In this document: in pieces, positions 10,764 to 19,152 of the stretch
Layout of the letters: each line of letters starts with the position of its first letter
Numbering within the stretch: position 1 is the first letter of the stretch
Assembly: GCA_025267735.1 (NCBI GenBank)
Contig: CM046294.1
Coordinates: 8,528,001 to 8,592,000 of the forward strand
Direction: 5' to 3'
DNA from: Mactra quadrangularis
Lineage: Eukaryota > Mollusca > Bivalvia > Venerida > Mactridae
DNA length: 64,000 nucleotides
The notes under the pieces: generated by a model
The model's input: only the letters and a program-made list of their open reading frames with translations
Databases searched by the model: none
Told to the model about the DNA's origin: nothing
Position numbers and translations under genes: made by a program

Positions 10764-11297
10764 GTGTGCCTGGTAGGGCAGGGTTGTTCTAGAGAGCCTG
10801 GTAGGGCAGGGTTGTTCTAGTGTGCCTGGTAGGGCAGGGTTGTTCTAATGTGCCTGGTAAGGTAGGGTTGTTCTAATGTGCCTGGTAAGGCAGGGTTGTT
10901 CTAGTGTGCCTGGTAGGGCAGGGTTGTTCTAGTGTGCCTGGTAGGGCAGGGTTGTTCTAGTGTGCCTGGTAGGGCAGGGTTGTTCTAGAGAGCCTGGTAG
11001 GGCAGGGTTGTTCTAGAGAGCCTGGTAGGGCAGGGTTGTTCTAGTGTGCCTGGTAGGGCAGGGTTGTTCTAATGTGCCTGGTAAGGTAGGGTTGTTCTAA
11101 TGTGCCTGGTAAGGCAGGGTTGTTCTAGTGTGCCTGGTAGGGCAGGGTTGTTCTAGTGTGCCTGGTAGGGCAGGGTTGTTCTAGTGTGCCTGGTAGGGCA
11201 GGGTTGTTCTAGAGAGCCTGGTAGGGCAGGGTTGTTCTAGAGAGCCTGGTAGGGCAGGGTTGTTCTAGTGTGCCTGGTAGGGCAGGGTTGTTCTAGT
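10764..11297 (+). repeat. Minisatellite, 28-bp unit, 19 copies with higher-order period
   Basis: The unit is TGTGCCTGGTAGGGCAGGGT followed by TGTTCTAG. Nineteen copies were counted. Variants (AGAG-start, AATG-start with AAGGTAG, AATG-start with AAGGCAG) follow a fixed order that repeats after eight units (224 bp), so the array expanded in blocks of eight. Confidence 0.95.
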
Positions 11298-11871
11298 ATG
11301 TCTGACAAGGTCAGGGTGGCTTTTGTGAGCCTGATTAGGTTGGAGAGGTCAGGATTCTCCTGTTATTGAAGATTTGCCTGTTAGTGGCGCTGTGTCTGAC
11401 TGGTAGTATGGTCAGAGTCCTCCTTTTATGGAAGGATTTCAATGCATGCTGTGTGGGTTGTTGAACAATTGGTAATAGAGTTGTTCCGTTGACTATGCTG
11501 TCTGGGTTTGAATCCCAGGGGTGGCAGCTGGATGTATAGATCTGGTGAATGGCTGGTATGAATTGATCATAACAAACTCCAGAGGTTTTTGTTAGTTAGT
11601 ACTGGTTAGAATTAAGTATGTCCAGGAAAACTGGGTGTTGCTTGGTGTATGGCCTGAAAGTTGCAACACTGTTAGGGAGACTGCATTGACCTGGGCTCGT
11701 GTTAGAGTGTCAATGTAAAACTAATTTAGGCAGAATTGGCTTAAATGGTTTCAGGTTTAGAGAAAGCATGGCAGAAACGGTCTGGGGGTAAGATAGCACT
11801 GGCTGGTTTCAAGTAGTAGTGATGGCTGGGGGTTAGCCAGTGGCCCACTTGTTTCTCCCAAGGCCTTATTT

Positions 11872-11885
11872 AAGGTGGGGAGAAG
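11872..11885 (+). other. Polypurine tract of the LARD-like element
   Basis: AAGGTGGGGAGAAG (one T in 14) lies immediately before the 3' LTR, where the plus-strand primer of an LTR retrotransposon is expected. Confidence 0.85.
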
Positions 11886-12116
11886 TGTAGTGATACCGGG
11901 ATTTGGGGCAAAATCCGGATCATAGACCCAACCGTTCGGTCGACTGCGCATGCGCACGAAGAAGAGTTCTCTTCCCGTTTCGTCTTGGAGCAACGGAGAC
12001 GCGTCCTGGAAAGTCGAGTGGAATCCGAGCCAGGGATTCGGTTGTCATTACTATCGGAGCACAGAGCCGACGATTATCGTGAGTACGCTGCTTTTGATAC
12101 CCCTTAAAACACAATA
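11886..12116 (+). repeat. 3' LTR of the LARD-like element
   Basis: 231 bp, same ends as the 5' LTR and about 98.7% identical to it. Its NRF-1-like palindrome is at 11945-11956. It is followed by the CCAA target duplication. Confidence 0.95.
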
Positions 12117-12131
12117 CCAACATGGCCAACT

Positions 12132-12170
12132 TTCACGTGCACTTTTTAGGCTAAATGCGCATGCGTGATG
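12132..12170. promoter_or_regulatory. E-box and NRF-1-like sites beside the insertion
   Basis: CACGTG at about 12135-12140 and TGCGCATGCGTG at 12156-12167 sit just right of the LTR element, in host DNA. Together with an ATGGCC 12120-12130 in a good start context (ten codons, then stop), this looks like a promoter-like patch that the retrotransposon landed in. Weak evidence. Confidence 0.3.
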
Positions 12171-12259
12171 TAAGAGTAAAAAAAACAACGACTGAATGAA
12201 GCACCGTTGTCGTCACATATAAGCGTGAAATAAAAATGAACTTAAAACTCATCACGAGG

Positions 12260-12320
12260 CATTCTTGTACCCAGAGTCTAGTAGTATTCAGAATCCTACT
12301 AGACTCTGGGAACGAGAATG
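12260..12320. mobile_element. Palindromic foldback element, family P, copy 1
   Basis: A 61-bp near-perfect palindrome beginning CATTCTTGTACCCAGAG and ending CTCTGGGAACGAGAATG, with arms of about 28 bp and three mismatches. The flanking 9-mers agree at 6 of 9 positions. The same termini occur at 12776, 53626 and 57499. Confidence 0.8.
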
Positions 12321-12775
12321 AACAGAAGGGCGCGATAAATGAATAATGATAAAAGATAAATGATTATAATAAAAAACATAAATGCCCTTTATAACCAGAT
12401 ATATTTGCACACTCATACAAAAGAGACACACATCTCAATCATGCACAGGAACAGTGTCTTATGACTACTAGTTATTAAACATCAATTAAAACTCCATTTC
12501 TCCACTGCATACTCCATTTCGCTCAAAACTCTTTATTGCGTATTTTAGTCAGTATTTTTGTCGTCTCATTTAAGGTCGTTTTCAGTGGTGAATAAATGGC
12601 GAATTCTCATTTTATAACGGGAATTGATACCATCGAAAAAATTTACGTAAAATTGTATTAAGCTGTTTGAAATAATCTGGTTGCTTTAGGCCATTGACCG
12701 AAAATGAAAATTTGAATTATCTCCCTTTTGGCTGAAAACTAAATCTGAATTATCCCCCTTTAAAGGTTTTAAGGT

Positions 12776-12848
12776 ATTCTCCTAACCAGAGTCTAGTAGG
12801 ATTCTAGATACTAGATCGAGAATCTTGATAACATCGGGGTACGAGAAT
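12776..12848. mobile_element. Palindromic foldback element, family P, copy 2 (chimeric)
   Basis: The left arm matches copy 1 (AGAGTCTAGTAGGATTCTAG). The right arm matches copies 3 and 4 (GATCGAGAATCTTGATAAC). The ends are ATTCTC...ACGAGAAT. The arms therefore no longer pair well, suggesting recombination or gene conversion between family members. Confidence 0.7.
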
Positions 12849-14553
12849 GGTCTAGAGGCAGCTGAGGCTTAGAGTTTGTTGCAAGAAAGACATTGTTTTG
12901 AAAGATATTTAATAATCGGAAACTTATCCAGTAGCGGACAAAATTTCGAGAGAAAGTCTATCTTGTGGCGGGCATATCAGCTTATTTCTATCAATTGAAA
13001 TGTTGTAAGTGTTGGTTTGTTATAAATCAATAATTATAATTCAGGGATTGTTGAATTCATCGCCGAGCAATTAAATGCAATTTGTGTCTTGAAAACTTGG
13101 CAGAGACAGATACAAATGTATAGGATAAATTATAGAAATCTTTAACTGGTTTAAGACATTGGCAAAACTTGCATTTTTTCATTTTATGCGATAAGGCTAC
13201 TTCATATGGTCTTACTTCATTACCTTATTGACTGACAGAGAAAATCGTTCTAATTATTCCCTGGGCGCTTGTCTTTTGGAAAACATACACTTATTTTGAA
13301 CATTAACGGAGCAAATAGGAAAATGCATTTTTTGGTATTCAACACTAAGTTGCAATTAATTCAAGAGTATATTTTATACTCAGAATGAGATATTACTTGC
13401 TACTATTTTTCAGACACAGAAAATATGCTATTCTTTCACTGTTTTTGTCGTTAATGCTACACTTAATGATCCCGACATTTTTATAGCGATGAAGGGGACC
13501 CAACAACAAAGGGAAACACATCTCCTTTGGGGCCCTCATAAGGTATATTTTGGTGGAGAAGGCTTGTGAAATCTTTCCTTTAGGAAAGACATCAAACCCA
13601 GTTTAAAGAAGCACCATTTTTAAGTCCTTTGAGCGATAATTGTGTTGTGGGGGGGTCAAACACGGAAACACATTGGATTAACCAGTACAGGGTGAATGGA
13701 TGACTATGAAGCCCACAAGTTGAAACCCTCAATCAAAACATATATTTTCTTTCTAGCACTTAATTTTACAGACACCAGTTACTTCCTCGTCCTATATACT
13801 TTATTTAGTCTTCACATTACCTTAGTACGGTTGTAACCAGACTTAAGCCTTTACTCACGTTATCATATTCGTAATAAAACGAGATTTTACGTTGACAGAC
13901 GACAAACTATAAGAGTTTTATCAATAAATATGTTTTATTATAAAACAATGATTTATAACGAATATCATGTCATAATTTCACACGTTTCGATTTTACTACT
14001 CTACGTTTTTATTTTCTGTCAGAAACGTGAGTTTTTGTCTTAGACAATATTGCAAGCAATTGAAGTATTTTTTTTTACATTTGATAAAAACATAAAACTA
14101 TATTACATTTCTCAGATTTGATACAAATTTTGTTGGAAAGGTTGAGATTTTTTAGGTATATTTTGATACATTTATTGTACTTTAGGACATGCAATCTACA
14201 GAATTTCAATTTTTCATTTTTATTTAATTTTCACGTATATTTTTAACAGTATGTTTTTGTTTGAGTATGATTTATGTTGTTCGTTTTATTTTAAGGTGTT
14301 TAAAAACTGTGTCTGGAATACGTTAGATTTTATTATTATGTATTTATTTCTTGGTTGACAAAAATAAAACTGCGTGGGTTATGAAATCAGCTGATCAGCG
14401 CAACTTTTTTCATGTATGGAAACAGAACAGCGTTAGTCTTTGTTTACATTGTATGGGTAATTTCAATAGTATTATGAGTTTATCTGGTCCATTATCTAGT
14501 GATAAACAAAGACATTCATGATGTTTTTGCCAGTGAGTGAGTGCAATGTTTTA
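12849..14553. other. AT-rich DNA, no gene recognised
   Basis: A long AT-rich stretch with poly-T and poly-A runs and only short open frames. A GGGGCCCTC-containing patch near 13490-13545 resembles one near 54270-54325 but is too short to define a family. Confidence 0.4.
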
Positions 14554-14838
14554 GGCCACCGGCTAGCTCAGTCTTCTATAAATCGAGGGATCGTAGGTTC
14601 GATTGTGGGCTGGGTATACTTTAGTTGAGTTTGGTCATGTAATTATTTCTACGTCCAATATTTGACTCCTACTACTGATTCTAAATCATGCAGGACAGTT
14701 GTCAATCACTGGCGGAAGTATGCGCCTGGTAAAACTGGTAAACAGATTAATCTAAAAATTAAGCCTTTCCAGGAGCAGTGAGTAGGTTGACTAACCACCG
14801 TGATTAAACTTTATGTTGTTATACGGCGTTATCCCAAA
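14554..14838 (+). mobile_element. SINE S1, full-length but diverged
   Basis: tRNA-like head (GGCTAGCTCAGTC..., B box GGTTCGATTGT), body and 3' GTTATACGGCGTTA are present. The ACAAAC tail is decayed. More diverged from the other copies than the 29390 copy. Confidence 0.8.
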
Positions 14839-15110
14839 ACCTACATTGTTTTGAGCATTTACAACAGTTACACTCCCCGGTCAGTTCCATTGCCAGGTTA
14901 ATGTTTAGGAACACGGGATAAATACATGTACTATAATACTTTACAATGCATCTTTCACAAAGTGGGTACACTATCGTACAACCCTGCTTGCTAGTTGTAG
15001 ATTGTCCACTTCAGGTGAGTGGAGTTGTGATTAAAACCCATACCCTTCCTTACTCGGCATTTAGCATAAAAGGATAGTACATGTACTAGAAAGATAAAAT
15101 GTGACAATAA

Positions 15111-15295
15111 GGGATATTAGTCAATTTATCACAGTTGTTAATATCTTAATAAACAAGAAAGATATTACATGAAATATTTTATTATCCTTACATAAAACTT
15201 CAATGATAAAATCCGAGGATTCGAACTGATAGGACCTTCTTAACAATTGGTTTGCTTTAGATTTTATCAAGGAAAGATAACTGACAAGTCTCTCT
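15111..15295 (+). mobile_element. Harbinger-type MITE (family H), internally deleted
   Basis: The left end GGGATATTAGTCAATTTATC is preceded by TAA (15108-15110) and the right end is GATAACTGACAAGTCTCTC. The interior matches 44265-44409, but about 150 bp present in the 361-bp copies is missing. Confidence 0.7.
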
Positions 15296-16155
15296 CATTA
15301 AAAACTACACGATTACAAAACATGAAAATTCCGTATTGTATTAAATTGTTCCATAATAATTCAAATCATTACAAAATTAAAATCCAATATAATTCCAGTG
15401 GGTGGGTGGTTTTAAAATAAAATAAACAATACAATGGAACTTGAAATTATCACCATGGCAACATCTCAGAGGTTTGATTGGACGACAACAACCAATTGTC
15501 ACCGATTAATTATGTCTCTTTTCTTAAAAAATATTTGAACTATTAATTGCGGTCTTAGAACAGGATATTTGAAGTCGCGACCAGATTACGACATCTAATG
15601 CCTTGTTTACTGATGTCGTAAAACTGTCTTGATTTAGAACACTCAATGATATCTCAATTTGTAATGAATTATATTCAAACACAAGCATATGGTGACAATT
15701 TCTAAGTCAATACGTAGATGACACTTTTCTGCTACTCAATGGACGAGTTATTAGTCTCCCCAGCTTCTGCCGGGGACTAGTTATTGAAATCAACATAGAA
15801 TCCTAATCTCGCGTGGATGAGACTGGCGCCTGAGATCTTATCATTTTCCAATTATCAAAGCGTCACGTGACCCCAACAACCAAGTTTAGTTGTTTTATTA
15901 GTTTAAAAGAGGAACTCGAAACAAATAGATACTTAAATAAGTTAAAGTAAGTTGTTAGAGGGGGGATTAAGCGTTAAACAAAATCACGCAACTCATATTG
16001 TCAAGAACTGTTTTTAGAGTACAATGTATCTAGTGTTTTACTGAGAAATAACTCTGTTGCCAATGTGATGATCCCAATTGTTTCAAATCAATTTCTAATT
16101 GACTTATAAACAACAAAATCATTAATTCTTACAGTGATGTGCTGAAATTTTATAA
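15296..16155. other. AT-rich DNA, no gene recognised
   Basis: One GC-rich patch (15740-15870) contains a CCCCAGCTTCTGCCGGGG hairpin, and a TCACGTGAC-like E-box follows near 15865. No exon structure could be supported. Confidence 0.35.
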
Positions 16156-16290
16156 TGCTCTAAAGTAGACAGATAGATATATTTATTCGGTTAACAAATA
16201 TACAATATACAATATATTACACTCCCCTCGCAGCTCAATGAATACATTACGTTGAACGAGTACGAGTGAATCTTTCGAACCGATGCAATG
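16156..16290 (-). repeat. Probable 3' end of a dispersed retroelement
   Basis: Read on the minus strand, a segment with TGAGCTGCGAGGGGAGTGTA leads into TATTGTATATTG and an AATATATCTATC tail. The GAGCTGCGAG...GGAGTGTA part recurs at 42809-42860. The family is unknown. Confidence 0.4.
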
Positions 16291-16612
16291 GGGAGTAACA
16301 ATATATATATCAAGCATGATTAAAACCATGAATAGGATCAATTATGAAAAGCAAAGATCTATGTCAAAGAACATAAATATCCTGGATGACGCACACACAA
16401 AAACGGAAGCCCTTATTTGAATATTTCCATTTTGGAAGTACGATTCAGATCATTTAATTATGTTTATCACTTTACAGTAACTTTGTCAACCAAACAATAA
16501 ATGAAAATAGACGAACATTGTACACACTTTTAATAAGAGCAAGAAATATTTCTAGACTGTTAGTTCTATTTTTTTTCTGGAACAAAACTAATATAATACA
16601 ACTGATCGCGTG

Positions 16613-16736
16613 TTAAGTTATATAAATGGCAATCTCCGTAAACAGATATCCTGTAGTGCGTTGTCGTACAGGATCTCTACTGTCTCCGTGGAAGGTCACG
16701 TCGAGATGAACTTTGTGTCGACCAATCAATGCGTAG
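16613..16736 (-). CDS. Terminal exon of an unknown small gene (gene G1)
   Basis: On the minus strand this exon reads YALIGRHKVHLDVTFHGDS, then RDPVRQRTTGYLFTEIAIYI, then T and stop (TAA 16615-16613), with the mixed, CpG-containing codon use of real coding DNA. An acceptor ending AAAG at 16737 joins in phase (phase 2) to the donor of the exon at 17326-17486. A stronger-looking acceptor TTTATAG at 16757 is out of phase with that donor, so an extra exon in between remains possible. An ATTAAA poly(A) signal lies about 80 bp downstream (16534-16529). Product unknown. The joined product would be 94 residues, without an evident signal peptide or membrane segment. Coding nature is inferred from codon pattern, phase and signals. 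Confidence 0.55.
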
Positions 16737-17325
16737 CTTTCATCTTGACGAAAACACTATAAATCAAATTTTGATTTCGTAATTTCTATTTTTAGACAAA
16801 GGTTTGCATGCTTATTTAACAGCGGTATTATTCACAGTCTGCAATAGGGCGGCGCATTTCAAATTGCGTGACGTAAACGATGTAAACAAGTTACGTATCA
16901 TAACAACTTCGTCATGAATATTATGATGAGAAAAGGTCACCTGAACGTGACCTTCGTTTGAAAAAGGCCAGATTTAAATTAGCGAGTTGGCGAGCGGAAA
17001 ATTTTAGATCGGGGTTTAATCAGATTGTATAAATGGGTACTGATTGTTTGGGAACTAAGCCAGCAAGAGAACATAACGATTACATGTATGTTATCCACAG
17101 TTCAGGTTGGGTTTGTCATGCGATTATGAATCAATTATCAATAAGTTAAAACGATTCGGAACTTTTTTTATAAATGCTATTTTACACCCTTTAAAGTCCG
17201 AAATGACTAATGCCTCTGTCCCATAAATCGTGGTTTGTTGCGAAACCCGTAAGTGCAGACAGCCGTAGGCCGTGGGAAGCCTTGCGTATTAAGATGACGG
17301 TACGAACATGGCAAAAACAACACAC

Positions 17326-17486
17326 CTGGACGGGGCCCTAGTTGGAAGATGCAAGTTTAATCCATACTCGGCTACGATTTTGTTCACGATTTGACTTTGA
17401 AACTGATACGTGTATCCCGGCTCATCTAACGGACCCTGGTAAAAAGTAACAGTCCGTACGGGTACGCAATAGTTCTTACGAGTCAT
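17326..17486 (-). CDS. First exon of the same unknown small gene (gene G1)
   Basis: It starts at ATG 17486 in a strong start context (GCCGCAATGA) and encodes 53 residues plus two bases, including NYCVPVRTVTFYQGPLDEPG and IVAEYGLNLHLPTRAPS. It ends at a good donor (CCAG then GTGTGT). The exon lies in a locally CpG-rich patch (17220-17480) about 160 bp downstream of a tRNA-Ile gene on the same strand. The peptide is soluble-looking and I recognise no family. If the splice is missed, the frame would run to 65 residues and stop at 17289. Confidence 0.6.
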
Positions 17487-17642
17487 TGCGGCTATTTTTA
17501 TGTTTATGGGACTGTAGCATAAGGTGACAAAAATGCATTAATAACATTTGAGAGAAGAAATTTGTGATCTGTGTTGTAATCGTTTGTAACGACATATGCC
17601 GCTTTGAAGTTTAGTTAAAATGTGAATAAAAAAACTTACTTA

Positions 17643-17716
17643 TGGCCAGTGTGGGGGTCGAACCCACGACATTCGCGTTATTAGCACGACGCTCTGACCG
17701 ACTGAGCTAACCGGCC
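17643..17716 (-). tRNA. trnI-AAU: tRNA-Ile (AAT), copy 1
   Basis: A 74-nt cloverleaf on the minus strand. The acceptor stem starts GGCCGGT, the A box is TAGCTCAGTCGG, the anticodon loop CTAATAA gives AAT, the B box is GGTTCGACCC, and the discriminator is A. A T-run downstream on its strand serves as Pol III terminator. No intron. Confidence 0.97.
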
Positions 17717-17846
17717 ATCACAATGTCGTAAGTTGGCTTTATCAATAGTTTATCTTCTATTTATAATTCAGTGATGTCCAGGGAATATTGCATCAGACAA
17801 CTTTATTTTGATTTATATTATTTTACAAAGTGTGTCACCAATGTAA

Positions 17847-17918
17847 AGCAGAGTGGCGCAGTGGAAGCGTGCTGGGCCCATAACCCAGAGGTCCGAGGAT
17901 CGAAACCTCGCTCTGCTA
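17847..17918 (+). tRNA. trni-CAU: Initiator tRNA-Met (CAT), copy 1
   Basis: 72 nt, starting AGCAGAG and ending CTCTGCTA. Initiator hallmarks are the A1:U72-type acceptor pair, three G:C pairs beside the anticodon loop (GGG CCCATAA CCC) and AUCGAAA in the T-loop. A TTTTTT terminator follows directly. Confidence 0.97.
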
Positions 17919-18082
17919 AGATTTTTTATTATTGTTTTTAAAACCACTGTATTTGGATATATTTATGATTAGCAGAAATGAAAACTATCTTACACTTTTG
18001 GAGACATAAAATTACTATATGCATAAGAGACACGATAAACAGTGATGACCATTTTGCTTTCTAAATTTAAGATATCGACGCG

Positions 18083-18134
18083 ATATGACCTTTTTGTGTT
18101 GGTGCGCCGTAAAACCCAAACAAACAAACAAATT
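18083..18134 (+). repeat. Orphan SINE S1 3' tail
   Basis: GCGATATGACC...GTGTTGG...CGCCGTAAAACCC followed by ACAAACAAACAAA matches only the last 50 bp of SINE S1. Either a very short 5'-truncated SINE copy or the 3' end of the LINE that mobilises S1. Confidence 0.6.
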
Positions 18135-18309
18135 TAAGATATATATAGTGTTTTTATTTTCAAAGTGGGTTCATTTATAAGAGCACATTTTATTCTTATT
18201 ATCTAAACGTTGATTTTTTTACCTCATAAGATTTAAGAGCTGCTAATATATATCGGAGAAAGTTTTTATTACAGTTCTATTAAAAATGTAAATAAACAAA
18301 ACAAAATCA

Positions 18310-18383
18310 TGGCCAGTGTGGGGGTCGAACCCACGACATTCGCGTTATTAGCACGACGCTCTAACCGACTGAGCTAACCGGCC
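18310..18383 (-). tRNA. trnI-AAU: tRNA-Ile (AAT), copy 2
   Basis: Identical to copy 1 except for one base in the D arm (GGTTAGAGC instead of GGTCAGAGC), which restores the usual animal sequence. Anticodon AAT. A TTTT stretch follows on its strand. Confidence 0.97.
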
Positions 18384-18526
18384 ATCACAATGTCGTATTT
18401 TGGCTTTATCAATATTTCATGTTCTATCTATAATTTCGTGATAGACACTAAGTGCCCTGAGGACATTGCATCAGACAACTTAATTTTAAATATATTTATA
18501 TAAAACAGGAATATTTAAAGCTGTAA

Positions 18527-18598
18527 AGCAGAGTGGCGCAGTGGAAGCGTGCTGGGCCCATAACCCAGAGGTCCGAGGATCGAAACCTCGCTCTGCTA
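18527..18598 (+). tRNA. trni-CAU: Initiator tRNA-Met (CAT), copy 2
   Basis: All 72 bases identical to copy 1, including the initiator-specific anticodon stem and T-loop. A long T-run terminator follows. Arranged divergently from tRNA-Ile copy 2, as in the first unit. Confidence 0.97.
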
Positions 18599-18960
18599 AA
18601 ATATTTTTTTTTCTTTTATAAAAGCCACAATATGGAGATATGTTCATAGACATTAATCTTACAACAGTGAAGTTATTAAAATAGGCATTAGAAACATGCC
18701 AAACCATTTCGTTTTTTACGTTTAAATTTGACAGAGTGACCATATTAAAACGGTCCTTTCTAAGAGCGCACAATATTCATATTTTGTTAACATAAACTAT
18801 AAATGATTCAAAATGAATTTAGACCTTACTCTAGTGATTTGAAGGAAGTTGTCATCAAATCAACTTCTGATTTTTAGTACTGACAACCAAATTCTATCAA
18901 AATGGCGACCCCGTAAGGTGCTCTACTCTTTTTAGTGATTGTAGTAATCACTGTAGACTG

Positions 18961-19152
18961 CAGCGTGTTCAATTACCATGAACGTTCCGTAACGTTAAGT
19001 TCGGTACAACTCAACCCAAAGACAACTCAACCCGAGAAAACTCGATACCTCACTAACGGTTTGAGCTGTCCAAACTTTGGGTTGAGATGTCTACGGATTG
19101 AGTTGTCCCGTATCCGTGACGTTCGCTATCAGTCGTTACTAAACACGCTACT
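18961..19152 (+). mobile_element. Foldback family E (ACAACTCAACC), copy 1
   Basis: About 190 bp. The left end CAGCGTGTTCAAT is mirrored by AAACACGCTACTG on the right. Inside, ACAACTCAACCC units on the left face GAGTTGTCC and GGGTTGAG units on the right. Three more copies are at 41936, 44759 and 59031. Confidence 0.8.

Larger units (their letters stand above)
6788..12116 (+). mobile_element. Complete non-coding LTR retrotransposon (LARD-like)
   Basis: A 5,329-bp element bounded by two 231-bp direct LTRs (6788-7018 and 11886-12116) and flanked by a perfect 4-bp target duplication CCAA (6784-6787 and 12117-12120). A primer-binding site follows the 5' LTR and a polypurine tract precedes the 3' LTR, so orientation is plus. 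The 4.87-kb interior shows no gag, protease, RT or integrase frame in either direction; the largest open frame (145 codons, minus strand 7986-7549) has no recognisable domain. This fits a large retrotransposon derivative mobilised in trans by an autonomous relative. LTR similarity (3 differences) means recent insertion. Confidence 0.93.

Noticed and set aside
10441..11297. Possible CRISPR array
   Set aside because: The repeats are contiguous with no spacers, lie within a eukaryotic LTR element and show minisatellite-type variants.
18900..18920. AAAATGGCGACCCC followed by GTAAGG as a first exon
   Set aside because: Only four codons (MATP) before the donor and no second exon could be found; start-plus-donor alone is too weak.
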